Shown: positions 1 through 11,300 of the stretch, in pieces
How positions within the stretch are numbered: the stretch's first letter is position 1
How the letters are laid out: every line of letters begins with the position of its first letter
NCBI GenBank assembly: GCA_022813625.1
Contig: JAKLMB010000003.1
Coordinates: 1,488,001 to 1,552,000 of the forward strand
Direction of reading: 5' to 3'
From: Aaosphaeria pasadenensis
Taxonomy: Eukaryota > Ascomycota > Dothideomycetes > Pleosporales
DNA length: 64,000 nt
Made by a program: the position numbers and the translations under genes
The notes under the pieces: generated by a model
The model's input: the letters and a program-made list of their open reading frames with translations, nothing else
Databases searched by the model: none
What the model was told of the DNA's origin: nothing

Positions 1-517
1 GTTGTTGCGCACTAAATTAAGTGCTCCTAGTGCAGCAAAATATCAGACAAGCAATCTAAATCTAAAGTTAAATTTATGGTATTTTACCAGAAATTCTACA
101 TATTTTCTAGTAATCTCCTATTAAAAAAATTAGATAGGAAGTTACTATATAATTTCTAATATGAGGATGACTAATATTCTTGGCAAGCTCAAGCCTCAAC
201 TACAAACACCCTAACGCGCCTGTTGTCTGCTAACCTGCTGTCCTGCTCCACCCTGAATCCGGCCCCTACCTTAACGCAACAGATAAAGAAGAAAGTAAGT
301 ACTCTATCATGCTAATATTGTTGCTTTACTGTATTAGAGCAATTTATATTTTTGCTATATCTAGTGGTTGGCTGTAGATAACAACCTTTACTTCCTACTA
401 GCTCGCAACGCGCCTAGCATCTGGCAGAACAGCTTTCTTTATTGGGGCTTTTTAATGCCGAGTTTGCTATCTTATTTGTTTGTGGAACTGGGCTAATTAT
501 GTGGCCAGGCAGGCGAC
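1..517. other. AT-rich window edge and upstream region of the methyltransferase gene
   Basis: Positions 1-180 and about 300-400 are clearly AT-rich with runs of A and T, while 181-300 is more balanced. No coding signal is visible. The composition resembles relics that have suffered repeat-induced point mutation in filamentous ascomycetes, but no second copy is available here to test that. The rest should hold the promoter of the gene starting at 518. Confidence 0.35.
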
Positions 518-2340
518 ATGCCGTCGCACGTTGCGATACCAATCAGTACACCCACCCGTCGCCGGGTGCTTATCGATCGCGTGAGTCAATTCGACTAACA
601 TTTACCACTTCACGAAACTCACTACTAATCCCATAATAGGTCGAAGCAGTGCTCTGTCATAGGTCGAAAGATGGGGTAAGTGGCATTTGTTTCGTCTGAA
701 TAGTGATAGAACTAATCTGATATTACCTCTTTAGGAAGAGCAATATCTAGTTCGCTGGAAGAACAACGGCGACGCGGAATACCCGCCTTTAAGTTGGCAT
801 AGTGTTTCCGATCTTGCGAGGTGCTTGGAATACGTTCAGGATTATATTGAGTCACGCTCGATTTCTCAGTAAGATGCCTTGTTAGACTTGCTAATGCTAC
901 TTGAGACTGACTAGGCGTAGGTCACTTCTGAAGCGCAAAAGTCCTGACAGTGAGACTGAGCACGAACGTCGACCATCTCCATTTGAGAGGCAACAGTCGG
1001 TTACACATCAGTCATCCTCGGTAGCATCGGTTCTTCCTTCACCTACACCTCTTCCAGATATTTACAACGGTGTATTTGATTCTCAACATACGCTCATATT
1101 CGCACGTAGCGTAAGTGGTTATTCCCTGTTCTCTCACCAAAGACCATCATCACTTGTACAGATTCGAAAGGCTGTGGGGTTTTCACCGCCAATATATATC
1201 TAGCAGATTCAGCATTCACGTCTTCCTCGAGCTCTAAGTTCCGAGCTAACTATTTGGCAGAGTTCCGGACCGAGCATCGTCAGGCTAAGCATACACAATG
1301 TACCTACACCAGAGATGCTCCAAGCAGCTCGTACCGCAATAACAGAAAAGGCTGCGGCCGCGATTCGTCACGAGTACACAAGACGGCTCAAAAGACTTCC
1401 TGGTGTGCCAATCACCCTGCTCAACCTTCACGATACCTCCACGCCTAGTCTACGCTTCCGATATATCACAGAATACATCCTCCGGGATGGCGTTCACAAA
1501 GCGGATCCGGAGACTCAGCAAGGCTGTCAGCGGTGCTCCACTAACATGGGTCGTAGCATCGGCTGCGAATACACCAAGAAATGCGAATGTCTCGAGTATG
1601 CCGCAGTCGACGCGTCGCGTCTGGACGACGAGCAATTAGAGCTGTACAAGGCTGTGCAAGCCGCCGGCGGCTCTACAATGGGATTCCCCAAAAAGTTCCC
1701 GTACTTTGCAGAGGGAACGAAAATCCAGCGTGCTGGTTGTCTAGTCCGCTTCTACCTCGACTCCCGCAATCCGATCTACGAGTGTAATGATAGCTGCATG
1801 TGCGGACCCTACTGCCGAAACAAGAACGTCCAATTTGGTCGGACGGTTGAGCTTGAGATCTTTAGAACTACGCAGCGAGGCTGGGGGCTGCGGTGTAAAG
1901 AGGACCTGCACGAGGGGCAATTCATTGATACATACCGCGGGGAAATCATCACAGACGAGGAGGCCGATCGCCGCGAGGCTGCCGCCACGTCCAAGGCAAA
2001 GGGCTCCTACCTCTACTCGCTGGACAAATTCCAAGAATCTGAAGGTCTCGCCGACGAGGACATATACGTCGTGGACGGGGAATTCATGGGCGGCCCCACG
2101 AAATTCATGAACCATTCCTGCGAGCCGAATTGCAGACAGTACACAGTCAGCTACAATAAGCACGACTGTCGGGTCTACGACATCGCGCTCTTCGCCTGCG
2201 AATTCATACCAAAGGGCACGGAGCTGACATTCGACTATCTGGACAAGGAAGATGATGTCGAGGTGCCGTCTAGCCCGTCCGAAGGCGCCATCCCGTGTCT
2301 CTGCGGGACGGAAAAGTGCAGGCGCTGGCTCTGGACTTGA
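518..2340 (+). CDS. clr4: Histone H3K9 methyltransferase, chromodomain + SET (Clr4/SUV39/KMT1 family)
   Basis: Exons rebuilt as 518-580, 640-675, 735-868, 915-1110 and 1204-2340, giving 521 residues. All four introns have GT-AG ends and the phases agree; the in-frame TAG at 1201-1203 is the acceptor of the last intron (93 nt). Residues about 18-75 form a chromodomain (VEAVL...YLVRWK...SW). The C-terminal half shows a cysteine-rich pre-SET region, the SET motifs GWGLR, NHSCEPN and ELTFDY, and a post-SET CLCGTEKC zinc site, in the order and spacing of DIM-5/Clr4. Family role: trimethylation of H3 lysine 9 to set heterochromatin in the nucleus, and in Neurospora a signal for DNA methylation. The ATG at 518 is chosen because it leads straight into the chromodomain in phase. 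The symbol is by family; the exact name in this species is unknown. Confidence 0.9.
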
Positions 2341-3401
2341 GGACGAGAGGATACGCCAATGGAACATCAATCACGAAATCTCACAGGTCTACTACAGCAC
2401 CTAGGACTCACCAATAGGCCCGGCGCTCTGCACTTTTCTTCAGTCTACCTCGATTCACGCATACCAAGCGAGCATGTCTACCGGTGTCCTTCCATACATC
2501 TTCCAGTCTCTCAGCCCACACGACCATGTCTAACGACGTACCGACCATCTCAACATCAAACACACACAATCACCCAGCCATCCCTCTTCCCTTTCTTGTT
2601 CCACTTCCCACGAAAGTCGCATCCCCACAACACTGAATCACATTTTGGAGTTCTGCGAGGCCCTGTCATGCATGTATGTTTGTCCAGCGAAGCGAATGTC
2701 ATTGTTTTTGTATCTTTCTTTTTGAATTCATGGGCTTTGGCTCTTTCGATGATTTTTGTTTCCTCTTTCGGTTGTGCGAGTCAGAAAGGGAAAACCAGGT
2801 TTTGCATTGGGAAGTGGTATTATGACTTGTAGCATGAAGATGAGCATGAGAGTAGCTGGATGAGTAGCAGTAGTAATTCAAGCGAAACTCATCTTCCTTA
2901 CCTTCCTCGTTTTCTTTGCTTTCCTTTCGTTACCTTAACTCTTCGAAAACTGAGACGTCTGCCGTGCGGGGAGCAAATGTAAAAATATGGAGCTTGGGAA
3001 TGTGTCCGTGTACTATGTGCGAAGTTCGCAAACGGTTGACAGTACGTACGTATGTCCTGTGTTTGTGTAAGGTATTCAAGACATTTCGGAGACAACCAAT
3101 GAGTGGAGTGGGGTGGTTTATAGAGGAGAGGGAATGGTCGGTTCGATCTGACCGTCTGTATGTAAGTACTGAATGACTGTGATACAAATATGTGTTTAGT
3201 AAAACACAGTACAGACGGCAGACTATGAGGATTGTTCGCTTGCTGGGACAATTGTCTGCCTTTTATCTAGGGGATCCGCATCCACGGAGATCAATCTGAA
3301 TGTATAGACTTCTCTAATTTACCTTGCATCATAATGGGAGCACGTGGGAACTAGACGGCGGGGATTGAAGGGAAGGAGCGACTCAACATTGCGCTCTCCC
3401 A
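2341..3401. other. Intergenic, no gene seen
   Basis: This follows the methyltransferase stop and should contain its 3' UTR. Short open frames occur on both strands but show no domain, no splice signals in phase and poor codon character. The right side approaches the promoter of the secreted protein gene. Confidence 0.5.
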
Positions 3402-3410
3402 TATATAAAG
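3402..3410 (+). promoter_or_regulatory. TATA box of the secreted protein gene
   Basis: TATATAAAG lies about 150 bp before the ATG at 3554. It is followed by a pyrimidine-rich leader (3413-3550), typical of strongly expressed fungal genes. Confidence 0.6.
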
Positions 3411-3553
3411 TCGTGGTCTTGCCTCTTCGCAGCTCTTCTGTCCATCAGCATCGTCAATTTCCTTCTTCTCCTATCTGTTGAGGATATCTAATTTTCACTG
3501 TCCTTACGAACCAAACCCCCAGCCTTGTCTTCCCTCAAGCCATCACCGCCATC

Positions 3554-4000
3554 ATGAAGCTCTCGTCAGCTACAATCGGCCTCATCGCACTCTGCGGCCC
3601 TAGCAATGCATGGTACACCACGATCCGCGAGAACAACTGCAGGAGCTCGCCTCGATACGTCCGTTCCCCCCTCCCCCCCCTCCCCCCTTCGGCCTACTTT
3701 TCTAATCTTCACACCCAGTACTCGGTGATTGGAACAGGAAAATTCCAATTCAATCCCTGGAAGGGCCCCCCCTGGAATGGCTGGATCGAAAATTGCAGTT
3801 ACTTCGAGGACCACGGCAACAGGGGACCTTTCAGGTGCGACGGCCCAAATCCGGGATTCAAGGCTGTGGCTGTGAAAGTGAGCATTGGGAAGTGCCGGGC
3901 TGTTGATCGCGCCGGAGGCGTGTCGCAGTATTTCGCTGGGGCCCCTATCTGCAACTTGAGGGACGGGAGGGACTGGTCGGGCTTCGTCTGCGAGGACTGA
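3554..4000 (+). CDS. Small secreted cysteine-rich protein (effector-like candidate)
   Basis: The open frame encodes 148 residues. It begins with a typical signal peptide (MKLSSATIGLIALCGPSNA, cut probably after SNA). The remainder holds six cysteines, enough for three disulfides, and many Trp, Gly and Asn. Positions 3659-3718 (60 nt) look like an intron: GT start, long pyrimidine tract, TCTAAT branch-like site, CCCAG end. Because its length is a multiple of three and it has no stop, both spliced (128 residues) and unspliced (148 residues, with a proline-rich insert) products would be in frame. A TATA box and pyrimidine-rich leader precede it. I recognise no named family. Its size, secretion signal and cysteine content fit fungal effectors or antimicrobial-type proteins, but this is inference and no function should be assigned. 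Confidence 0.72.
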   Translation: MKLSSATIGLIALCGPSNAWYTTIRENNCRSSPRYVRSPLPPLPPSAYFSNLHTQYSVIGTGKFQFNPWKGPPWNGWIENCSYFEDHGNRGPFRCDGPNPGFKAVAVKVSIGKCRAVDRAGGVSQYFAGAPICNLRDGRDWSGFVCED

Positions 4001-5314
4001 AGTGTCGTTCAGCGGTTGGACGGACGGGAGATGTGGAAGTGAGTGGACTTGAACGAGTTGTTACGATTCGTTGTACTCGTATGGACTCACTTCCACTCTT
4101 CGTCATATGGACTCATTTTCCCTCCTCCTCATATAGCCTCACACCTACTCTTACTTCCTCGTACGTAACCTATCATGCAGTCATTCTCAAGCCGACGGAA
4201 GCTTTCTACAAGAAACTATACATTCTTCATACACACCGCGCCAGGAACTAATTCGGTCTCACCTTTCTAAACCTAGTAAAATCGGGACAAGAAGTGACCT
4301 CGATCCATACATACATGCACATACTATCTTTCCCTTACTATTCCCTATGGGTGTACTTGTATTAATCGACTAGATCTACTTAGTCACTTACTTACTATCT
4401 AGAACCTTAACCCCCTATTCTTGTTGAGATCTTGCTCGACACAGCTACTCCTATGCCTCCCGTTTATCAAATGTAATATAGCAAAGTGATCGAAGTGTGA
4501 GCTGGAGGCCAGAGGGAAAGCATCAACTTCCGCTGCCATTTCCCGCAGTAGACGGTGGTAGTAATTGGTTATTATGAATCAAACCTTCTTCCGTTAATAC
4601 ACTTAGAACTAAGCAGAAACGCCAGTGCCATCCATCATTTTGACGAGCATAGATCATTACGCAACTCTTCCAAGTTCGTACATTACATTCGAGCACGCAC
4701 ACTCCTTCCCTAGGAAACTTACTAGCAAAGTTAACAGACACATGTAAATGTACAAGTCGAACAATCTTTTTATATTCAATAATTATTATTTATATTTGTA
4801 AGGGGTTATCTTTTTTTTGTTCTTTTTCTTTTCTTTACTTTATAGGTGCGTTTGTGTGAGTCTATAGGTATATGTAGGTAGGAAAGTAAACCCCATATTT
4901 CCAATCTTGAAGAGGGTGTTATGTAGTTGTAGGGTGATTTGACAGTCTTGATACAGAGAAAGTTTACAGGGAAAGACAGTTGCAATAAAAGGGGGTAGTA
5001 GTGGGGGGGTATATCCAATCCATCCATCCGGGAAAAAAAAAGAGAGAAATGCTGGGAGGGGCTAAGGCACATAATCCTATTCTCGCTCAAACGACAGCAA
5101 AGGGGAAAAAAGAGATATTAGAAAAAGGGGTACACATTCTTTTCCAGTCTTGAGTCCGCCGGTTTCGCTAAAAAGAAAAGGGAGGGAGTCAAGCAAGTCA
5201 CGGTGAGAGAAAAAGGGACAGATGAGTTTGGTATAAAGGAAAAAGGAAAAACTTTGTACAAAGGAAAAGGGTTTAGTTTTCAGTTTAGGTGTTGTTTGTG
5301 TCGTAAAACATACT
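4001..5314. other. Intergenic between convergent genes, AT-rich, 3' UTRs
   Basis: The secreted protein gene (+) and the large coiled-coil gene (-) end towards each other here. The sequence has T-rich runs (4760-4840) and A/G-rich runs (5030-5280) expected of 3' UTRs. No coding potential, RNA gene or repeat family is recognised. Confidence 0.5.
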
Positions 5315-8300
5315 TTATCGCCTCAGCTCGGTACCGAAGTTCAGACCGATGGGCGTGATGTCTCCATCAACCGTGCTCTCGTCATCGTAGAAACCGCTCT
5401 CGCTGAAGTGACCATCCTCGGCGTCCTGGTCGTAGCTAGCCTTCCTCAATAGAGGTGGAGTGCTAGGAATGGGCTGTTTACCCAGGACGGCGAAGCCAGC
5501 ATTAGAGCCCCGCGAGCTGTTCGAGTTCGTTCGTAGGCTCTGGGGGCGTGCGGTTGAGGAAGGGAGATCGGGTGTTCGTCGAAGATTCGAGGTTGGAGGA
5601 GTCATGAGGCCGGAGAGGAAGGACTGCGCCGGGCCAGGAGCTGTGCGGGATGGGGTTTGGTTGCGGGAATTGTTGCCCGAACCAGCCAACGCGCTTGAAG
5701 CATTCTCGCGGCCCTTTCGCCAGTTGCCAAATGCTGCGGCGAGCTGGACGGCCTTGGGCGATGCGAAGTTGGACAGGGTGGAGAGCGTTGGGAATGACTG
5801 ACCACCAGTGATCAGACGTTCCTTCTCATGCTGCTCCATCTGCAAATTCGTTCGAATGCGGATCGCCGCGTCACGTACGGTCTCACGATCGAAGGTTGGC
5901 TGAGCCAAGGAGTCAATGAGATCATTCAGATCATCGATGCGTACTCCAAGAAGCTCACGGAGCCAACCGATCTCAGTGTCGCGCTCCTTCAACTTGTTAG
6001 GAGCATCGGTATCGACTTCCTCGATCTGGTGCTCCAACGACTCAATACGTGACTCTCGCTCTTGGAGTTGCTCCTGGAGTACAGCGATAGATTCCCGCAA
6101 CGCCTGCGCGGAGATCTTCTCTGGCCCTCCAGAGCTGAACGAGGAGTTAGGTCCTGCGAAAGTTGGCGACTTCACAGACTGAGCAGCAGCCGCAGCCGCA
6201 CTTGCGGCTTCCTTGGCGATGGAGAGCCTCTCTTCGAGGAGAGATACCTTGTCTTTGAGGTGTTCCATCTTGCTGTCGGCGAGAGACAATCGGTCCTGTC
6301 CGTAGGCCTCGGCGCGCTGCATATCTTCATGAGCAATCTCAAGCGCACGCGAATGCTCTTGGGTAAGCCTGTCCATGCGGCGTTCGAAAGCCTGCTGCTG
6401 TTCGCGGAACACAAGCTCCTGCTTTTCGAGAGCTTCGTCCACGGCATGCTTCTTAGCATCAGACGCAGCCTCGAGGTCGAGCTCGTGCTTGGCTTTGAGA
6501 TGGTCGGCATCCATGCGGACATTGTCAAGCTCGCCACGGACGCGGGAAATCTCGCTTTCAAGCTCGGCCCTGACAATGTTGACTTGGTTGTTGGCGGCAT
6601 CGAGGTCCGCCTCCATAAGTACGCGAGTGCGTCTGATCTCAACATGTGCAGCTTCCCGAGCCTCCCTGAACTCTCGCTCGTAACGCTCAGCCGCTCGTTG
6701 GTGCTCCATGCTCTCGTGCTTGAGCTGCTCAAGAGTCTCTTCGAGCCTGGCATTGTGCTTCTGGGACTGCTCGAGAGTGATCCTCAGCTTCATACCTTCA
6801 CGCTCTTGAGTCTCAAGTCTCTCAAGCTCACGCTCCAATCGCTCGCGGGTTCGGCCCTCAGCCTCGATCCTTGCACTCAGAATCTCATACCTCTTCATGT
6901 GCTCCTCGTCACTCTTCTGCCATTGCACACGCTCAGCACCGGCTTGTCCAGAAGCAACGATCATATCCTGCTGAAGTTTCTCGAACTTGGATCGCATCGC
7001 TTCACGAATGCGTGCCGCTTCTTCAGCCTGAAGGCGAGAAGTATCAACAGCTTTACGCATGTTCTCAGTTTCTTCATGGGCCTGCTTGAGATCGTTCCTC
7101 CATTTGTCGGCAGATAGGCGATGCTCCTCGAGAGTGAAGCTGAGTGCCTCGTTTTCGGCAGTAACGGCGTTGAGTCTCTGCTTGATGTCCTCCTCCGAGC
7201 TTTCAAAAGCCACGGCCTTGAGCTTGAGTTCATCATTCTCAACTTCCAACGCGATCAGCTTGTTGCGGAGTTCCTCGTCGCCTGTGTTCAGTGTGTCGAG
7301 GCTTCGACGAGCGTCTTCTGCTTCATCTCTGAGGGCACGGATCTTGTGCTCATCATCATTTGCGGCTTCGCGAAGCAGGAGAAGCTCTTCTTCTGTGACC
7401 TTCAACAACCGGGCAGAATCAGCCTCGCGACCTTCCAGAGCTTGGCGAACCTCGACCTCTTCTGCGAGGCGTTCGGATGTTTCTTCTAGCATACGCTCAA
7501 GCTCTGCAATCCGTGCATCCTTCTCCTGGATAGCCTGCGACTCCTCTCGTGTTGCCACTTGCATGTCTTGACGCTTGAAGGCATCGTCGATGAGCTCGCG
7601 AACATCATCAGCCTGGAGATTATGGCTGGTGGTCTGAGCGATGGAGGCCTTCAAGCTGCCAATGACCTGGTAAATCTCTGACAAGTCAACCTGAGGTTGA
7701 GGGATGTCGACTGGAGCCTCGAGCGCTGGAGCCGGTTTCTGAGAAGCCAAAGCCTCTGCAACAATAGCACGAATCTCATCCGGCCGAACGATCTCCGGAA
7801 TTGGAGCAGGGGCCTGTGGTTGATGAGATGATAGAGCGTCTGCAACAATGGAACGAATGATATCAGGCTGGATGGGTTCGACTGCGGGAACTTGTGCTTG
7901 CTGGGCGGCGATTGCCTCTGTGACGATGGTGCGGATATCATCTGGCCAGATTTGTTCAGGTACTGGAGCGGGAGCCTGGGGTGGGACATGTGTTGCGAAA
8001 GCCTCCATGATAGTGGCACGAATGTCATCAGGTTGGATAACATCGACTGTCTGCTTGGGTTCCTGCGCAGCCAGTGCCTCCGTAACAATGGATCGAATGT
8101 CATCATTAGTAACAGGTGCGACCGCGGGAGCTGGTGGTTGATGTTGAGCAAGTGCTTCCGTGATGATGTCGCGGATGTTTTCTGACTGAGCCTGTTCGGA
8201 TGATCGAGACTGTTCTTGGTGGGCTACAAGAGCGTCCGCAACAATATCACGGATACGCTCTGGCAGTATCGGCTCGGGAACGGGGACCGGAAGAGACGTG

Positions 8301-11300
8301 ATGGATGGCTGGTTAGCCTCGAGAGCCTCCTTGATGATGGACCTAAGCTTCTCCATCTTCCTGTCCTTCCTAGGAGATCGATTGCGGAAGTGGGAATCAG
8401 TACCGAACTCATCGTCCTCGTCATCTGCATCACTATCCAAGCGCTCATTCGTAGACATGCTACGTCGACCACGCGCAGAACTTTGCGATATCATAGAAAT
8501 GGAGTCTTGAATGACTTGCAGGTTCTGTTCGAGAGGGCCCAAGCGGTTTTGCAAAAGGCGGCCGATGATGTCGTCCACATGGCTGTCAAAGAATCGGCTT
8601 CGAGTTTGGATCTTGTCTTCGCCTTCAGACAAGAGACCTTCATCCCAGTCGGACATAGGAACTTCGTCAGCATTATTCAAGCGATGCACAGGCGACTCAT
8701 AAGCAAGGCCAGCGCGCTCATCATCGAAGGGATCTTGAGTGATGATCGAAGTAGATGATGCGTGCATATTGGGAGGAATGTAGAGCCTCCGTGGGCTGGG
8801 GCTGGGCGCGTCGCTTCGCAGGTTGGTAGTTGGCGGTAGGTCGTTGCGTTCAAAGTCATGAGTAGAAAGCCTCGGTGATGATGGCTCCCATGCAGGTTCA
8901 TCGCGTTCCACACCAAAGTCGGATCCTTCTTCATTCATATGCTTCATAACGGCGTCGATATCGTTGAAAGATGCTTGGCCAAGCTGATCGAAGTCCACGC
9001 TCTCGCTCTCAGGATATTGCACGTGCCTACGAGACTCCAAAGCAGTCTTGAATGATCCATCGTCACTTGGTCGGAAAGTGGTAGCCGGGCTACGGCTTGC
9101 GTTTCGAGCAGGGCTGGAGTGTACATCCAATTCCTCGTTCTGCGAGACGGAAGGTTTAGTGACGTGAATGCCGAGATCGTAGCTGTTCTGAGGGCGGAAC
9201 TCGAAAGGCTTCGCGGCAGCCGACAGCGAGCTCTTGTGCTTGTGAGTCCTGCCGAAAGGCTTGGGCGCTTCTTCGACTGTCGGTGTAACCGCATCACTTT
9301 CGGGAGACGATACAAGGTCCTCAGCGGCCTCGGCTTCGGCGAGAGGCAATGATTCAGGAGTCTTCGATTTAGCAGGCGCATTTTCGGTATTGGGTGACAG
9401 ATTCTCCTTGTCTTCTGGTAGTACCTCGCGGTCAGCCTGGACCTCCTGCTTGTTAGTCTGAGGAGATCTTGCTTCGGCCAGTGGCTGCGATGGTAGCACC
9501 GGCTGTAGAGCGAACTTGGGCACCTCGTCTCCGTCGGCACGATCGCGTCGAGCACGCTTCTCTCTTCCATCAGCATTGGTGATTCGCCCTGCCTCATCTT
9601 CGTGAACTTCTTCCTCCACCTCTGGGGTCTTTTGCCTAGTCGTGTCTGGGCGAATAATCGGCACCGCCTTCGAACGTTTGGCAGGCTTGATGATATCGTT
9701 GGCTGAGATGCTAACGTTACCAAAGATCTTCGAAGAAATGACTGTGGGTGGTGAATTGGGCAGCGCTGGTTGGAAGCTGGAACTACCGGGATTGAAGACC
9801 GGTGCGTCGGGCTTGAATGATGGTCCTTTCGAGGCAAAGTTGAAGCCACTTGAAGGCATGGCATTGCCGCCAAGAGTGGGCTGGAATGGAGCAGCTTCCA
9901 CGGTGGGCTTGAAAAGTGGTGCCTCGGGTTTGAAGGCTGGAACGTCGGGCTTGAAAGCTGGAATATCAGGCTTGAACGCTGGGGCGCCGGGCTGGAAGGA
10001 TGGCACATCTGGTTTGAAAGCTGGCACATCAGGTTTGAAGGCTGGCGCATCGGGTTTGAATGCCGGTGCATCAGGCTTGAAGGATGGTGCAGTGACATTG
10101 AAGCCGGACATGCCATCCAGGCTGGTCCTGTTGCTCTGCGAGGCATCGAAGCCAGTTGAGTTGAGCGCCGGCGAGAAGGAGAAGTTGGATGAAACGGACG
10201 GGCTGAACGAAGCCGTGGGGTTGAAGGAGGCCGAAGGGTTGAACTTGAATTCCTTTGCCTCGACATTGAACTTCGAAACGGACGACTGAGATGTATGCTT
10301 GCTGTGCATCGCCGATCCTGGCTTACCAAAAGCGAACTTGGGATCCTTCCATGAGTTGCTGACCTGCGAAGGTGCCTTGGAGTGTTGAGTTGAGGCATTT
10401 GAGGCTTCGTGAAGCTCTCCATCCTCCAAACTTGGGTTCGTGACATCGGAGATGTTTGTCTTTGCGCCATCACTGTCTCCACGCGGGTTCTCTTGGGGTC
10501 CGAAATTGAAAGGACTGCTCTGCGAAGGTTTTGCAAGAGAGTGAGCCCTGTTGTGCGGCTGGGGCTGGTGCAAGACTGTTTCCCAGTGTGGTTTGTTGAC
10601 AGGGTTGAAGGGCTTGAAGTCCTGCGCGTTTTCAGGCTCAGTGCTGAAATCTCCCCCTTCGTTGAACTGCTTGTCAATTACCTCCTCCAGGTGGTACTCG
10701 GCATCCCGTGCCTCACGCTCAAGATTTGCGCTAATGTTATGGCGATGGCCGCGGGGAGTGGGGATGGTAATCTCTGGGCCAGGCTGGGTGGCGTGCTTCA
10801 GGGGTGGTGTCATCTGTCGTGGTGCCTCCTCCTCTTCAGCCTCGTCCTCAGGAACTTCGGCAAGTGTCGAGGATGGCCGCATGCCAAGAACTTGTTGCTG
10901 CTGATGGTTCATCAACTGGGCCTGCAACTGCTGTTGCTGAGCCTGCATGTGAGCCAACAAATCATCCTTCTGCGAGGGTGTGAGGGGGAATTGCTGGTTG
11001 GGTCGCATGCCAAATGGAGAGCTGGGTGAAACAATATCGGCAAGATCTGGCCTACTCAGCGGCAGAGCAGGCGATCCGCCTCGTGCACCCTGAACACCGA
11101 AGTAATTGTTCGGAGACCATGAACCGTTAAGCGGTGAAGTTGCTTGCTGCATGAAGCTGGCGGGAGAGAAAGTCGAATGCCTGTGCATGTGCATGCTTGG
11201 GCGCCCAGGACCGAACGCCGACATGGGCGACGCCATCGATTGTCGGGAGACGTGACCAGGCGAAGGGCCGAGTGGGAACGAACCAGAAACGATGCTCCCT

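Noticed and set aside
1111..1161. Short 51-nt version of the last methyltransferase intron
   Set aside because: Its use leads directly to the TAG at 1201; the 93-nt version joins the two coding parts in phase.
6062..7117. 351-codon plus-strand frame inside the coiled-coil gene
   Set aside because: Antisense shadow of the coiled-coil region, whose heptads give Leu-rich antisense frames.
8944..10677. 577-codon minus-strand frame inside the coiled-coil gene
   Set aside because: Out-of-frame reading of the repeat-rich part of the same gene on the same strand.
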